Source: Zeimonas arvi
GTDB lineage: Bacteria > Pseudomonadota > Gammaproteobacteria > Burkholderiales > Burkholderiaceae_E
Assembly (NCBI RefSeq): GCF_008039575.1
Contig: NZ_VDUY01000007.1
Location: 124,001-188,000 of the forward strand
Direction: 5' to 3'
Length of the DNA: 64,000 nt
A program made the translations under genes and the position numbers. This document shows, one piece after another, positions 51,350-58,809 of this stretch; positions within the stretch are counted from its first letter, which is position 1, and every line of letters begins with the position of its first letter. The notes beneath the pieces were generated by a model that was not told the origin of the DNA, searched no databases, and saw only the letters and a program-made list of their open reading frames with translations.

Positions 51350-53281
51350 TTGACCTTCGAACAACTGACGATCCTCGCGATCCTCGCCGCCACCGTGGCC
51401 ATGTTCCTGTGGGGACGCTGGCGGCACGACATGGTGGCCATGGGCGCCCTGCTGGCCTGTGTCCTGACCGGACTCGTTCCGCTGGACGCCGCGTTCGCCG
51501 GCTTCGGTCATCCGGCGGTGATCACGGTCGCCTGCGTGCTGATCCTGAGTCACGGCCTGCACGACTCCGGGGCCGTGGACGCGCTCACCCGGGCGGTCAT
51601 CCCCACCCGGTCCGGGCCCACGCTCACGGTTGCCGCGCTGACCGGGCTCGCGGCCTTGTTGTCCGGGTTCATGAACAACGTGGGTGCGCTGGCCCTGCTG
51701 ATGCCGGTGGCGATGCAGGTGGCATCGCGCCAGTCCCTGCCGCCCGGCAAGGTGCTGATGCCGCTGGCCTTCGGATCCATCCTGGGGGGCATGACCACCC
51801 TGGTCGGCACGCCGCCCAACCTGATCGTGTCGGGCTTCCGCGAGCAGGCCGGCCTGAGCGGCTTCGGCATGTTCGACTTCACTCCGGTAGGCCTGGCGGT
51901 CGCGGCCGGCGGCGTGGCCTTCGTCGCCCTGATCGGCTGGCGCTTCGTGCCGACCCGCGAGCGGGCGGGCGTCGAGACCTTCGAGACGGCTGCCTACCTG
52001 ACCGAGGCCCGGATTCCCGAGGACAGCAAGGCCGACGGCATGACCCTGCTCGCGCTGGAGCTCGAGCTCGAGCAGGCGGGCGCGCAGATCGTGGGCCTGG
52101 TGCGAAACGAGGTCAGGGTGACTGCGCCGAGCGCGAGCCGGCGGGTCCGGGCGGGTGACATCCTGGTGATCGAGGCCGAAGCCGAGGCGCTCGCGGAGGC
52201 CTTGTCCGGCCTGGGCTTGAAGCTGGAGGCGTCGAAGCGGCCGCCGAGCGACGGGGAGGAAGCCGGACCGGCGGATGGCAAGGCGGACGCGGCCGAGCCG
52301 GATTCGCGCAAGGGGGCGTCCGCGGGCAAGGCGCGAAACGACCTGACCGCGAGCGCCGCGCAGGCGACCGCCGGGGCACACCCGGAGGAACCCGAGGACA
52401 AGAAGCGCGACAAGGGCCGGACCGACGAGATCGCCCTGATCGAGCTGGCGGTGTTGCCTGGCGCGGCGATCACAGGCCGCTCGGCCAGCGACATCGAGTT
52501 GCGCACCCGCCACGGGATCAATCTGCTCGCCCTGTCCCGGCAGGGCAGGCGGTCGACCGCGAGGTTGCGCACGATGCCCATCCTCGCCGGCGACGTGCTG
52601 CTGATGCAGGGGCCGCCGGAAACGCTGCTGCAGTTCGCGTCGTGGGCGGGTTGCGTGCCGCTCGCCGAGCGCGCGCTGCGCATCCCGAGCCGGCGCAGGG
52701 CGATCACGGCCAGCGCGATCATGGCCCTGTCGATCGCGGTGGCGGCGTTCGGCCTGCTGTCCGCGGCCGTGTCGTTCGCGGCAGGCGTGCTCGCCTCGAT
52801 GGTGTTCAGGACGGTGCCGCCGCGCCAGGTCTACGAGGCAGTCGACTGGACGGTCATCGTGCTCCTGGCGGCATTGATTCCTGTGGCAGGCGCGATGGAA
52901 GCGACCGGGGCGGCCGACCTGATCGCGCGCTTCCTGCTCGACGCGGTCGCGCGAGGCGATCCCGTCATCGCGCTGGTGCTCGTTCTCGTGGTGACCATGA
53001 CGCTGTCCGACCTGATGAACAACGCAGCCACCGCAGCGGTGATGTGCCCGATCGCCCTGGGCGCGGCCGCTCAGCTGGGCGCGCATCCGGACAGTTTCCT
53101 GATGGCGGTGGCGATCGGCGCCTCGTGCTCCTTCCTGACGCCGATCGGCCACCAGAACAACACCTTGATCCTCGGGCCGGGCGGTTTCCGTTTCGGCGAT
53201 TACTGGCGACTTGGCTTGCCGCTCGAGATCCTGGTGGTGGCCATCAGCGTCCCCATGCTGCGCCTGGTCTGGCCCTTCTGA
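51350..53281 (+). CDS. SLC13/DASS-type ion transporter with two TrkA-C domains
   Basis: A 643-aa inner-membrane carrier of the ArsB/NhaD superfamily. The N-terminal half contains FMNNVGALALLMPVAMQVA and GGMTTLVGTPPNLIVSGF, and the C-terminal half the repeat DLMNNAATAAVMCPIALG and CSFLTPIGHQNNTLILGPGG. These are the paired NN/TPPN-type motifs. Between them lie two TrkA-C (RCK-C) domains, about 215-275 and 360-440, joined by an Ala/Asp/Lys-rich linker. Related proteins carry sulfate, di-carboxylates or other anions; a sulfate export or uptake role would fit the Sox physiology but is not shown. Start: TTG 51350, with GGAG 7 bp upstream. Confidence 0.85.
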   Translation: MTFEQLTILAILAATVAMFLWGRWRHDMVAMGALLACVLTGLVPLDAAFAGFGHPAVITVACVLILSHGLHDSGAVDALTRAVIPTRSGPTLTVAALTGLAALLSGFMNNVGALALLMPVAMQVASRQSLPPGKVLMPLAFGSILGGMTTLVGTPPNLIVSGFREQAGLSGFGMFDFTPVGLAVAAGGVAFVALIGWRFVPTRERAGVETFETAAYLTEARIPEDSKADGMTLLALELELEQAGAQIVGLVRNEVRVTAPSASRRVRAGDILVIEAEAEALAEALSGLGLKLEASKRPPSDGEEAGPADGKADAAEPDSRKGASAGKARNDLTASAAQATAGAHPEEPEDKKRDKGRTDEIALIELAVLPGAAITGRSASDIELRTRHGINLLALSRQGRRSTARLRTMPILAGDVLLMQGPPETLLQFASWAGCVPLAERALRIPSRRRAITASAIMALSIAVAAFGLLSAAVSFAAGVLASMVFRTVPPRQVYEAVDWTVIVLLAALIPVAGAMEATGAADLIARFLLDAVARGDPVIALVLVLVVTMTLSDLMNNAATAAVMCPIALGAAAQLGAHPDSFLMAVAIGASCSFLTPIGHQNNTLILGPGGFRFGDYWRLGLPLEILVVAISVPMLRLVWPF

Positions 53282-53305
53282 ACCTTCGAAAGCGAGAACG
53301 CATCG

Positions 53306-54298
53306 ATGAGCACCGAAAAGCGACCGATCGGCCGCACTGGCCGCGAGATCTTTCCGATCGGCCTGGGCTGCATGGGCATGTCCGAGTTCTACGGCCCGAC
53401 CGACGAGGCCGAGTCGCTGCGCACGCTGGAGGCGGCCCTCGAGGCCGGCGTGGAAACCTTCGACACTGCGGACATCTACGGCTTCGGCGAGAACGAACGT
53501 CTGCTGGGGCGCTTCCTGAGGGGCCGGCGCCAGCGCGTCCACGTCGCCAGCAAGTTCGGGATCGTGCGCAAGCCCGGCGCCTACGAGCGGCGCATCGACA
53601 ATTCGCCGGCGTACATCCGCTCGGCCTGCGAGGCCTCGCTCGAACGGCTGGGCACCGACCGGATCGACCTCTACTACATGCACCGGATCGCCGAGGACAC
53701 GCCGATCGAGGCGTCCATCGGAACGCTGGCCAGGCTGGTGGACGAGGGCAAGATCGGCGCGATCGGCCTCTGTGAAGTCTCGACGGCCACGCTGCGGCGC
53801 GCCCACGCGGTGCATCCGATCGCAGCGGTGCAGAGCGAGTATTCGCTGTGGACCCGCGATCCCGAGGGGGGCATGCTCCAGGCCTGTCGCGAGCTGGGCG
53901 TGTCCTTCTTCGCCTACAGCCCGCTGGGTCGCGGCTTCCTCACTGGCCGAGTCGCCGACCCGGGGCAGTTGGCCGAGGGCGATTTCCGAAAGTCCAACCC
54001 GCGCTTCCAGGGCGAGAACCTGGCGCGCAACCAGGCCATTGCCGACGCGGTGCGGCGATTCGCGGTCGAGAAGGCCTGCACGCCGGCGCAGCTGGCGATC
54101 GCCTGGCTGCTCGCGCAGGGGCCGGAGGTCATCCCGATCCCGGGCACCAAGCGGGTGGCCTGGCTGAAGGAGAACCTGGGCGCGGTCGACGTGTCCTTGA
54201 ACGCCGACGACCTGGCGCGGATCTCGGCTGCCCTGCCGCCCGGCATCGCGGCGGGCGAGCGCTACACCGCGGAAGGCATGAAGGGCGTCAACGCGTGA
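53306..54298 (+). CDS. Aldo/keto reductase
   Basis: A 330-aa NADPH-dependent TIM-barrel oxidoreductase. The catalytic tetrad is Asp53 and Tyr58 ([11 protein letters not shown]), Lys83 (VASKFG) and His126 (LYYMHR). The NADPH site lies in [18 protein letters not shown] near the C-terminus. It resembles the YakC/AKR13 group. The ribosome site GAACGCATCG before ATG is weak. It follows the SLC13 gene by 24 bp on the same strand and overlaps the convergent GST by 11 bp. Confidence 0.92.
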   Translation: MSTEKRPIGRTGREIFPIGLGCMGMSEFYGPTDEAESLRTLEAALEAGVETFDTADIYGFGENERLLGRFLRGRRQRVHVASKFGIVRKPGAYERRIDNSPAYIRSACEASLERLGTDRIDLYYMHRIAEDTPIEASIGTLARLVDEGKIGAIGLCEVSTATLRRAHAVHPIAAVQSEYSLWTRDPEGGMLQACRELGVSFFAYSPLGRGFLTGRVADPGQLAEGDFRKSNPRFQGENLARNQAIADAVRRFAVEKACTPAQLAIAWLLAQGPEVIPIPGTKRVAWLKENLGAVDVSLNADDLARISAALPPGIAAGERYTAEGMKGVNA

Positions 54299-54986
54299 TC
54301 AGATCCTGGCCCGGCCCGCCCGTGTCGGGCGCCGGCACAGGCGAGATCCCCTGCGCCACGGCGGCCTCGCGTTCGACCTCGAGCGCGCGCAGGAAGGCCG
54401 GGCGCGCACGCAGCCTTGCCCAGTAGGCGGCGACCGCCGGCTCGAAGCGCGGCACGAAGCCCAGGTGCTCGGCCACCAGCAGCGCATAACCCACCGAAAC
54501 GTCGGCGGCGGTGAAGCGCCCGGCGCAGAGGAACTCGCGCCCGGCCAGCACCGGCTGGAGCGTGCGCAGCCGCGCGAGGAACCACTTCGTGTAGTCCTCC
54601 ACGACCTGCGGCTGGCGACGTTCCTTCGGCTCGAAGCGCCCGTAGCGCAGCACCAGCGTCTGCGGAAAGGTGAGCGTGGCCTCGCCGAAGTGCAGCCAGT
54701 TCAGCCAGGGTCCGAAGTCGGGCTCGGCCACGTCCACCGCGAGCACGCCTGGCGAGTAACGCGCCGCCAGGTAGTGGCAGATCGCTGACGACTCGGTCAT
54801 TCGCGTGGCCCCGTCGAAGAAGGCGGGCACGGTGCCGGCCGGGTTCACCTCCAGGAACTGGCGAGCCAGCGCGCGGGGCGGGAAGGGCAGCATCTTCAGC
54901 TCGTAAGGCAGGCCGAGCTCCTCGAGCATCCAGAGGGGCCGGAAGGAACGGGCGCTCACGCAGTGGTGAAGGGTGACGGGCTTCAT
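54288..54986 (-). CDS. Glutathione S-transferase family protein
   Basis: A 232-aa cytosolic GST. The N-terminal thioredoxin-like domain has the family pattern [24 protein letters not shown] in pieces, with Ser12 (SARS) as the candidate glutathione-activating residue. It also has NPAGTVPAF with the cis-Pro, and [10 protein letters not shown] for glutathione binding. The C-terminal helical domain has [19 protein letters not shown]. The class is closest to the bacterial beta/theta-like group. It precedes the peptidase gene in the same direction (12-bp gap downstream of that gene). Confidence 0.9.
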   Translation of the reverse strand: MKPVTLHHCVSARSFRPLWMLEELGLPYELKMLPFPPRALARQFLEVNPAGTVPAFFDGATRMTESSAICHYLAARYSPGVLAVDVAEPDFGPWLNWLHFGEATLTFPQTLVLRYGRFEPKERRQPQVVEDYTKWFLARLRTLQPVLAGREFLCAGRFTAADVSVGYALLVAEHLGFVPRFEPAVAAYWARLRARPAFLRALEVEREAAVAQGISPVPAPDTGGPGQDLITR

Positions 54987-54998
54987 CGGGAGTCCTGG

Positions 54999-55652
54999 TC
55001 AGTCTGTGGCCGGGCGGGCGTCGAATGCCTCGATCGGCGTCAGCTTCAGCAGCGCCGCCGCATCGTCGAGGCCGCCGGCGAGCCAGCGGTCGACGTCGGC
55101 GAACTCGATCGCGATGACCGAGCGCTTGTCCTGCTCGTGCGGCCCGAGCCTGGGATCGGGCTTGTGCATCCGGCTCATCAGCGGGTGCGCGTCGGCGTTG
55201 ATCGTCAGCATCGTGTAGCTCTCGACCAGCTCGCCGGTCTTTCGGTCCAGCCAGGTGTTCCAGAGCCCGGCCAGGCCCCAGGGCGCGCCGTCGGCCCGCC
55301 GAAAGCGCCACCAGACGTTGCGGCCGCTCTCCCAGCAGGGCTCGTCGAAGGATTCCGCGGGGATGACGCAGCGCTGCCCGCGCGCCCAGGGCAGCCGATA
55401 GCTCGCCTTGCCGGCGACCTCCTCCGACCGCGCGTTGTTGGTCTGGTAGCGCAGCGTGGCGCTGTCCGCGAAATGCGGGATCAGCCCCCACTGTCCCACG
55501 ACCAGCTCGCGCCGGCCGTCGCGCCAGCGAACGAAGGGACCTTGCGCGCGTGGGAACACCGAGCGCGGCCACGGGGGCGGCGGGGACTGGGCGCCGATGT
55601 GCCAGAGACGCTCGATCTCGGCCTGCTCGGGCGTCAGGTAGCGGTTGCACAT
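54999..55652 (-). CDS. HMCES/YedK-type SOS response-associated peptidase
   Basis: A 217-aa protein that shields abasic sites in single-stranded DNA by forming a thiazolidine crosslink through Cys2. The sequence begins MCNRYL, so Cys2 is exposed once Met is removed. The other conserved residues are Glu in IPAESFDEPCW and His in LTINADAHPLMSRMH, with NARSE for DNA contacts. No LexA box was recognised upstream in the 38-bp gap. Its closest neighbour on the same strand, 38 bp upstream, is the antiporter operon end. Confidence 0.92.
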   Translation of the reverse strand: MCNRYLTPEQAEIERLWHIGAQSPPPPWPRSVFPRAQGPFVRWRDGRRELVVGQWGLIPHFADSATLRYQTNNARSEEVAGKASYRLPWARGQRCVIPAESFDEPCWESGRNVWWRFRRADGAPWGLAGLWNTWLDRKTGELVESYTMLTINADAHPLMSRMHKPDPRLGPHEQDKRSVIAIEFADVDRWLAGGLDDAAALLKLTPIEAFDARPATD

Positions 55653-55690
55653 CGTCGATGCCGTGCTGGCGGGCGATCCGAACGCGCCGC

Positions 55691-56047
55691 TCAGCTTCGG
55701 CTCTCCACGTCATCCGTCTGGTCGGCGTGCTCGCCACGCAATTCCCTGTACACGGCGGCACGCATGATCATCATGGCCACTACCGGGGCCGTCATCAGCA
55801 CGAACGCGCTGATCAGCGCCTCGTGGATGACCGGCCGCGACTGCGTGACCGTGAAGTAGACCATCGATGCGGCGAGGATGCATCCGGCGCCCAGCGTGAT
55901 CGAGATCGCAGGTCCGTGGATGCGCTGGTAGAAGTGCTCCAGCCGGGCCAGCCCGAGTGCGCCGATCAGGGCGATCAGGCCGCCGAGCACCAGCAGGAAC
56001 GCCACTGGGACTGCCGCCCACCAGGGCAGCGCTTCGACGCCGCTCAT
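55691..56047 (-). CDS. phaG: Pha/Mrp monovalent cation/H+ antiporter subunit G
   Basis: A 118-aa subunit with three transmembrane helices (about 10-32, 48-68 and 72-95) and the family pattern GALGLARLEHFYQRIHGP followed by TLGAGCILAASMVYF. It is the last gene of the phaAB-C-D-E-F-G operon and overlaps phaF by 4 bp. The start ATG 56047 was chosen for this overlap and homology. The charged C-terminus (RGEHADQTDDVESRS) is cytosolic. Confidence 0.93.
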   Translation of the reverse strand: MSGVEALPWWAAVPVAFLLVLGGLIALIGALGLARLEHFYQRIHGPAISITLGAGCILAASMVYFTVTQSRPVIHEALISAFVLMTAPVVAMMIMRAAVYRELRGEHADQTDDVESRS

Positions 56048-56328
56048 TCGATCACCTCCCCGCGCATGAGGAACTTGGCCAGCGCAATCGTGGACGCGAA
56101 TCCGAGAAGGGCGATGACGAGCGCCGCCTCGAAGTAGATCTGGCTGCCGTAGCGGACGCCCAGCACCAGCGCGAAGAGCATCGTGCACATCCAGAGCGTG
56201 TCGAGCGCCAGCACCCGATCCTGTGCCGAGGGGCCGATCAGCAGCCGCAGCGCACAGAGCATCATCGCCAGCACCACGCAGGCGAGCGCGAAGAGCGTCG
56301 CGCCCGAAAGCAGCGTCGCGGTCGTCAT
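56044..56328 (-). CDS. phaF: Pha/Mrp antiporter subunit F
   Basis: A 94-aa subunit with three hydrophobic helices and the MrpF pattern RLLIGPSAQDRVLALDTLWM, plus YFEAALVIALLGFASTIALAKF. It overlaps phaE and phaG by 4 bp each, so translation is coupled. The start is ATG 56328, within a much longer open frame that shadows phaE. Confidence 0.93.
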   Translation of the reverse strand: MTTATLLSGATLFALACVVLAMMLCALRLLIGPSAQDRVLALDTLWMCTMLFALVLGVRYGSQIYFEAALVIALLGFASTIALAKFLMRGEVIE

Positions 56329-56849
56329 GTCGGTCCTCCACGGGGTGTCGCTCCCGGCGCCTCGAAGATCTCGATGATCGGGCGCTCGTAGCGGGTCTTG
56401 ATCGTGCGCGCCCACCACTGCTCGTCGTGCAGGTCGAAGACGTGCAGGAGCAGCTCGTTGGTGTCCGGAATGATCTCCACCCAGACGGTGCCTGGCGTGG
56501 AGTTGATCAGGCAGGACAGCAGGGCGAGCCCGTGCGGGCTGCGAAGATCGAGCGGCACGCGGATGAACTGCGAGTTCACGTCCGCCGACCGGCGCAGCAG
56601 GATGATCTGGCTGACGTTGAAGCAGGATCGCACGATCTCGATTGCCGAGAACCACATCAGGCGGAACAGCACGAGCGGGCGATGGATTCTCGCGTGGCCA
56701 TGGGGCTGGAGCGGGCGAGCCAGCAGGGGCGCGACGATCCCGAGCACCGCACCGAGCAGCCAGTGCCCCGGCGCGACGCTCTGGTTGAGCAGCAGCCACG
56801 TCAGCAACAGGCTCGCCGACATGAGCGGCGAAGGCAGCCAGCGTCTCAT
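56325..56849 (-). CDS. phaE: Pha/Mrp antiporter subunit E
   Basis: A 174-aa subunit with a hydrophobic N-terminal region (about 10-45, SLLLTWLLLNQSVAPGHWLLG) and a soluble C-terminal part that includes INSTPGTVWVEIIPDTNELLLHVFD, the MrpE signature. It overlaps phaD by 4 bp. The length is normal for the family. Confidence 0.93.
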   Translation of the reverse strand: MRRWLPSPLMSASLLLTWLLLNQSVAPGHWLLGAVLGIVAPLLARPLQPHGHARIHRPLVLFRLMWFSAIEIVRSCFNVSQIILLRRSADVNSQFIRVPLDLRSPHGLALLSCLINSTPGTVWVEIIPDTNELLLHVFDLHDEQWWARTIKTRYERPIIEIFEAPGATPRGGPT

Positions 56850-58471
56850 CGAGGACCTCCCGGGATCGGTGCGCGCTGCACGGGCGGTTCGCCGAGCACG
56901 CGCGCGCTGTAGTCGCCACTGCGCAGCAGCCCGTCGGTCGTGCGCTCAAGGAAGTCGAACAACGCTCCCGCCTGGACGGTCAGCAGCACGCACAACAGCA
57001 CCAGCGTGCCCACCGGAACGGCCTCGGAGAGTCTCAGGCGGGGCGGCGTCACCACCCCGGCGGCCCAGAAGGTGCGCACCCCGAGGCGCATCAGCGAGAT
57101 GATCGCCGCCAGGCCGCCCAAGATCATCAGTCCGATCAGCAGCCAGGTCGTTCCCGGCACGCCGTCGTGCGCCGCCGCGAGCATGGTGTGGAAGATGCCG
57201 AACTTGGCGACGAAGCCGGACAGCGGGGGCATCCCCGCGATCACCAGTGCGCAGGCGGTGAAGCTCAGCCCGAGGAACGCGAGCGTGCCCGGGATGTCCA
57301 CGCCGACCGGGTCCTCCGGCTTGTCCTCGATCGCGAAGGCCTCCATGGTGATCGCCACCAGCGACGCACCCGGCGGACGAATCCGCTCGGTGAGCTCGAG
57401 CAGCAGCATGAACGCGGCCATCGCCAGCGTGGAGCCGAGGAGGTAATACAGGCCCGACGCGAGCACCGCGCCGCCGGAGTGCCCGATGACCGCCAGCAGC
57501 GTGCCCGAGGAGATGATTGCCGCGTAGCCCGCCATGCGTCCGCCATCCTGGCTGGCCAGCATGCCGATCGCGCCGAACAGCAGGGTCGCCATCCCGCCGA
57601 AGGTGAGCGCCGCCAGGCCGAAACCGTCCAGCGCGCCCGCGCCGTCCCCGAACACCGTCGACCAGACCCGCAGCACTGCGTAGACGCCGACCTTGGTCAT
57701 CAGCACGAGCATCGCCCCGACCGGCGCGGAAGCCGAGGCGTAGGTCGTGGGCAACCAGAAGCCGAGCGGCCACATCGCGCCCTTGGTCAGGAAGGCCAGC
57801 GCGAGCACCGCGGCGCCGACCCGAAGCAGCCAGGCGTCCTGGGCGCCGAGCCCGTCGACCCGCGCGGCGAGATCGGCGACGTTGAGCGTGCCTGTGGCAG
57901 CGTAGATCAGCGACACGCCGATCAGGAACAGCAGCGAGGCCGCGAGGTTGACGGCGATGTACTGCATGCCGGCCCGGATGCGGCGCACGTTGTAGCCGTG
58001 CAGCACCAGGCCGTAGGAGGCGGCCAGCATGACCTCGAAGAAGACGAACAGGTTGAACAGGTCGTTGGTCAGGAAGGCGCCGTTGAGCCCCATCAGCAGG
58101 AACTGGAACAGGGAGTGGAAGCTCACGCCGACGCGGTCCCAGCGCCGCGCCGAGAACACCAGCACGGCCAGCGCGATGGTCGAGGTCAGCGCCAGCATCA
58201 GCGCCGCGAGCCGGTCGACCATCAGCGCGATGCCGAAGGGCGCCGCCCAGTTCGCGGCGAAGTAGACGCCGATTCCGCCCGGCCAGGATTCCCGGTCCGT
58301 CGCCAGGAGAAGCGCCAGCGCCACCGCCAGCTGGAGCACGGTGCTGGCCACGCCGAGCGTGCTCTTCAGGGCGTGGTGCCTCTGGTTGACCGGGATCAGC
58401 AGCGCGCCGACCACCAGCGGAAGCAGGACAGGCACCACGATCAGGTGCTGCATCCAGGGCAGGGAGCTCAT
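56846..58471 (-). CDS. phaD: Pha/Mrp antiporter subunit D
   Basis: A 541-aa membrane subunit related to NuoN/NuoM of complex I, with about 14 helices. It has the proton-channel motifs FLTNDLFNLFVFFEVMLAAS with the key Glu in TM5, AFLTKGAMWPLGFWLP with Lys in TM7, and Lys in VLMTKVGVYAVLR. It starts at ATG 58471, overlaps phaC by 4 bp and overlaps phaE at its end. With PhaAB it forms the ion-translocating core. Confidence 0.94.
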   Translation of the reverse strand: MSSLPWMQHLIVVPVLLPLVVGALLIPVNQRHHALKSTLGVASTVLQLAVALALLLATDRESWPGGIGVYFAANWAAPFGIALMVDRLAALMLALTSTIALAVLVFSARRWDRVGVSFHSLFQFLLMGLNGAFLTNDLFNLFVFFEVMLAASYGLVLHGYNVRRIRAGMQYIAVNLAASLLFLIGVSLIYAATGTLNVADLAARVDGLGAQDAWLLRVGAAVLALAFLTKGAMWPLGFWLPTTYASASAPVGAMLVLMTKVGVYAVLRVWSTVFGDGAGALDGFGLAALTFGGMATLLFGAIGMLASQDGGRMAGYAAIISSGTLLAVIGHSGGAVLASGLYYLLGSTLAMAAFMLLLELTERIRPPGASLVAITMEAFAIEDKPEDPVGVDIPGTLAFLGLSFTACALVIAGMPPLSGFVAKFGIFHTMLAAAHDGVPGTTWLLIGLMILGGLAAIISLMRLGVRTFWAAGVVTPPRLRLSEAVPVGTLVLLCVLLTVQAGALFDFLERTTDGLLRSGDYSARVLGEPPVQRAPIPGGPR

Positions 58472-58809
58472 TCGCGGGGCTCCTCGCCGTCGACATGATC
58501 GCTGCCGCTGAGGCCGCGCGCGCCGATCATGATGACCAGGTAGAGCGCGGTGGTGGCGAAGCCGATCACGATCGCGGTCAGGACCAGGCCCTGGGGAAGC
58601 GGGTCGGCGAACAACGCCGGATCGACGTCCGGCGTGAGCGTGATCGGCGGCTTGTCCACCCACAGGCGGCCCATCGCGAAGATGAACAGGTTCACCGCAT
58701 AGGACATCAGCATCAGGCCGGCGAGGAGCTGAAAGGTCCGCGGACGCAGGATCAGCCAGATGCCCGATCCGAACACCACGCCGACGGCGATCGACAGCAC
58801 CAGCTCCAT
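58468..58809 (-). CDS. phaC: Pha/Mrp antiporter subunit C
   Basis: A 113-aa, three-helix subunit homologous to NuoK (MnhC). The LSIAVGVVFGSGIWLILRPRTF start and GLMLMSYAVNLFIF are typical, followed by DPLPQGLVLTAIVIGFATTAL. The start ATG 58809 overlaps the phaAB stop by one base (TGATG), so it is translated by restart. The charged C-terminus contains HVDGEEPRE. Confidence 0.93.
   Translation of the reverse strand: MELVLSIAVGVVFGSGIWLILRPRTFQLLAGLMLMSYAVNLFIFAMGRLWVDKPPITLTPDVDPALFADPLPQGLVLTAIVIGFATTALYLVIMIGARGLSGSDHVDGEEPRE

Noticed and set aside
56946-58496. Alternative-frame long ORFs on both strands over phaD
   Set aside because: phaD in its own frame has all transmembrane and channel motifs; the others are frame shadows.
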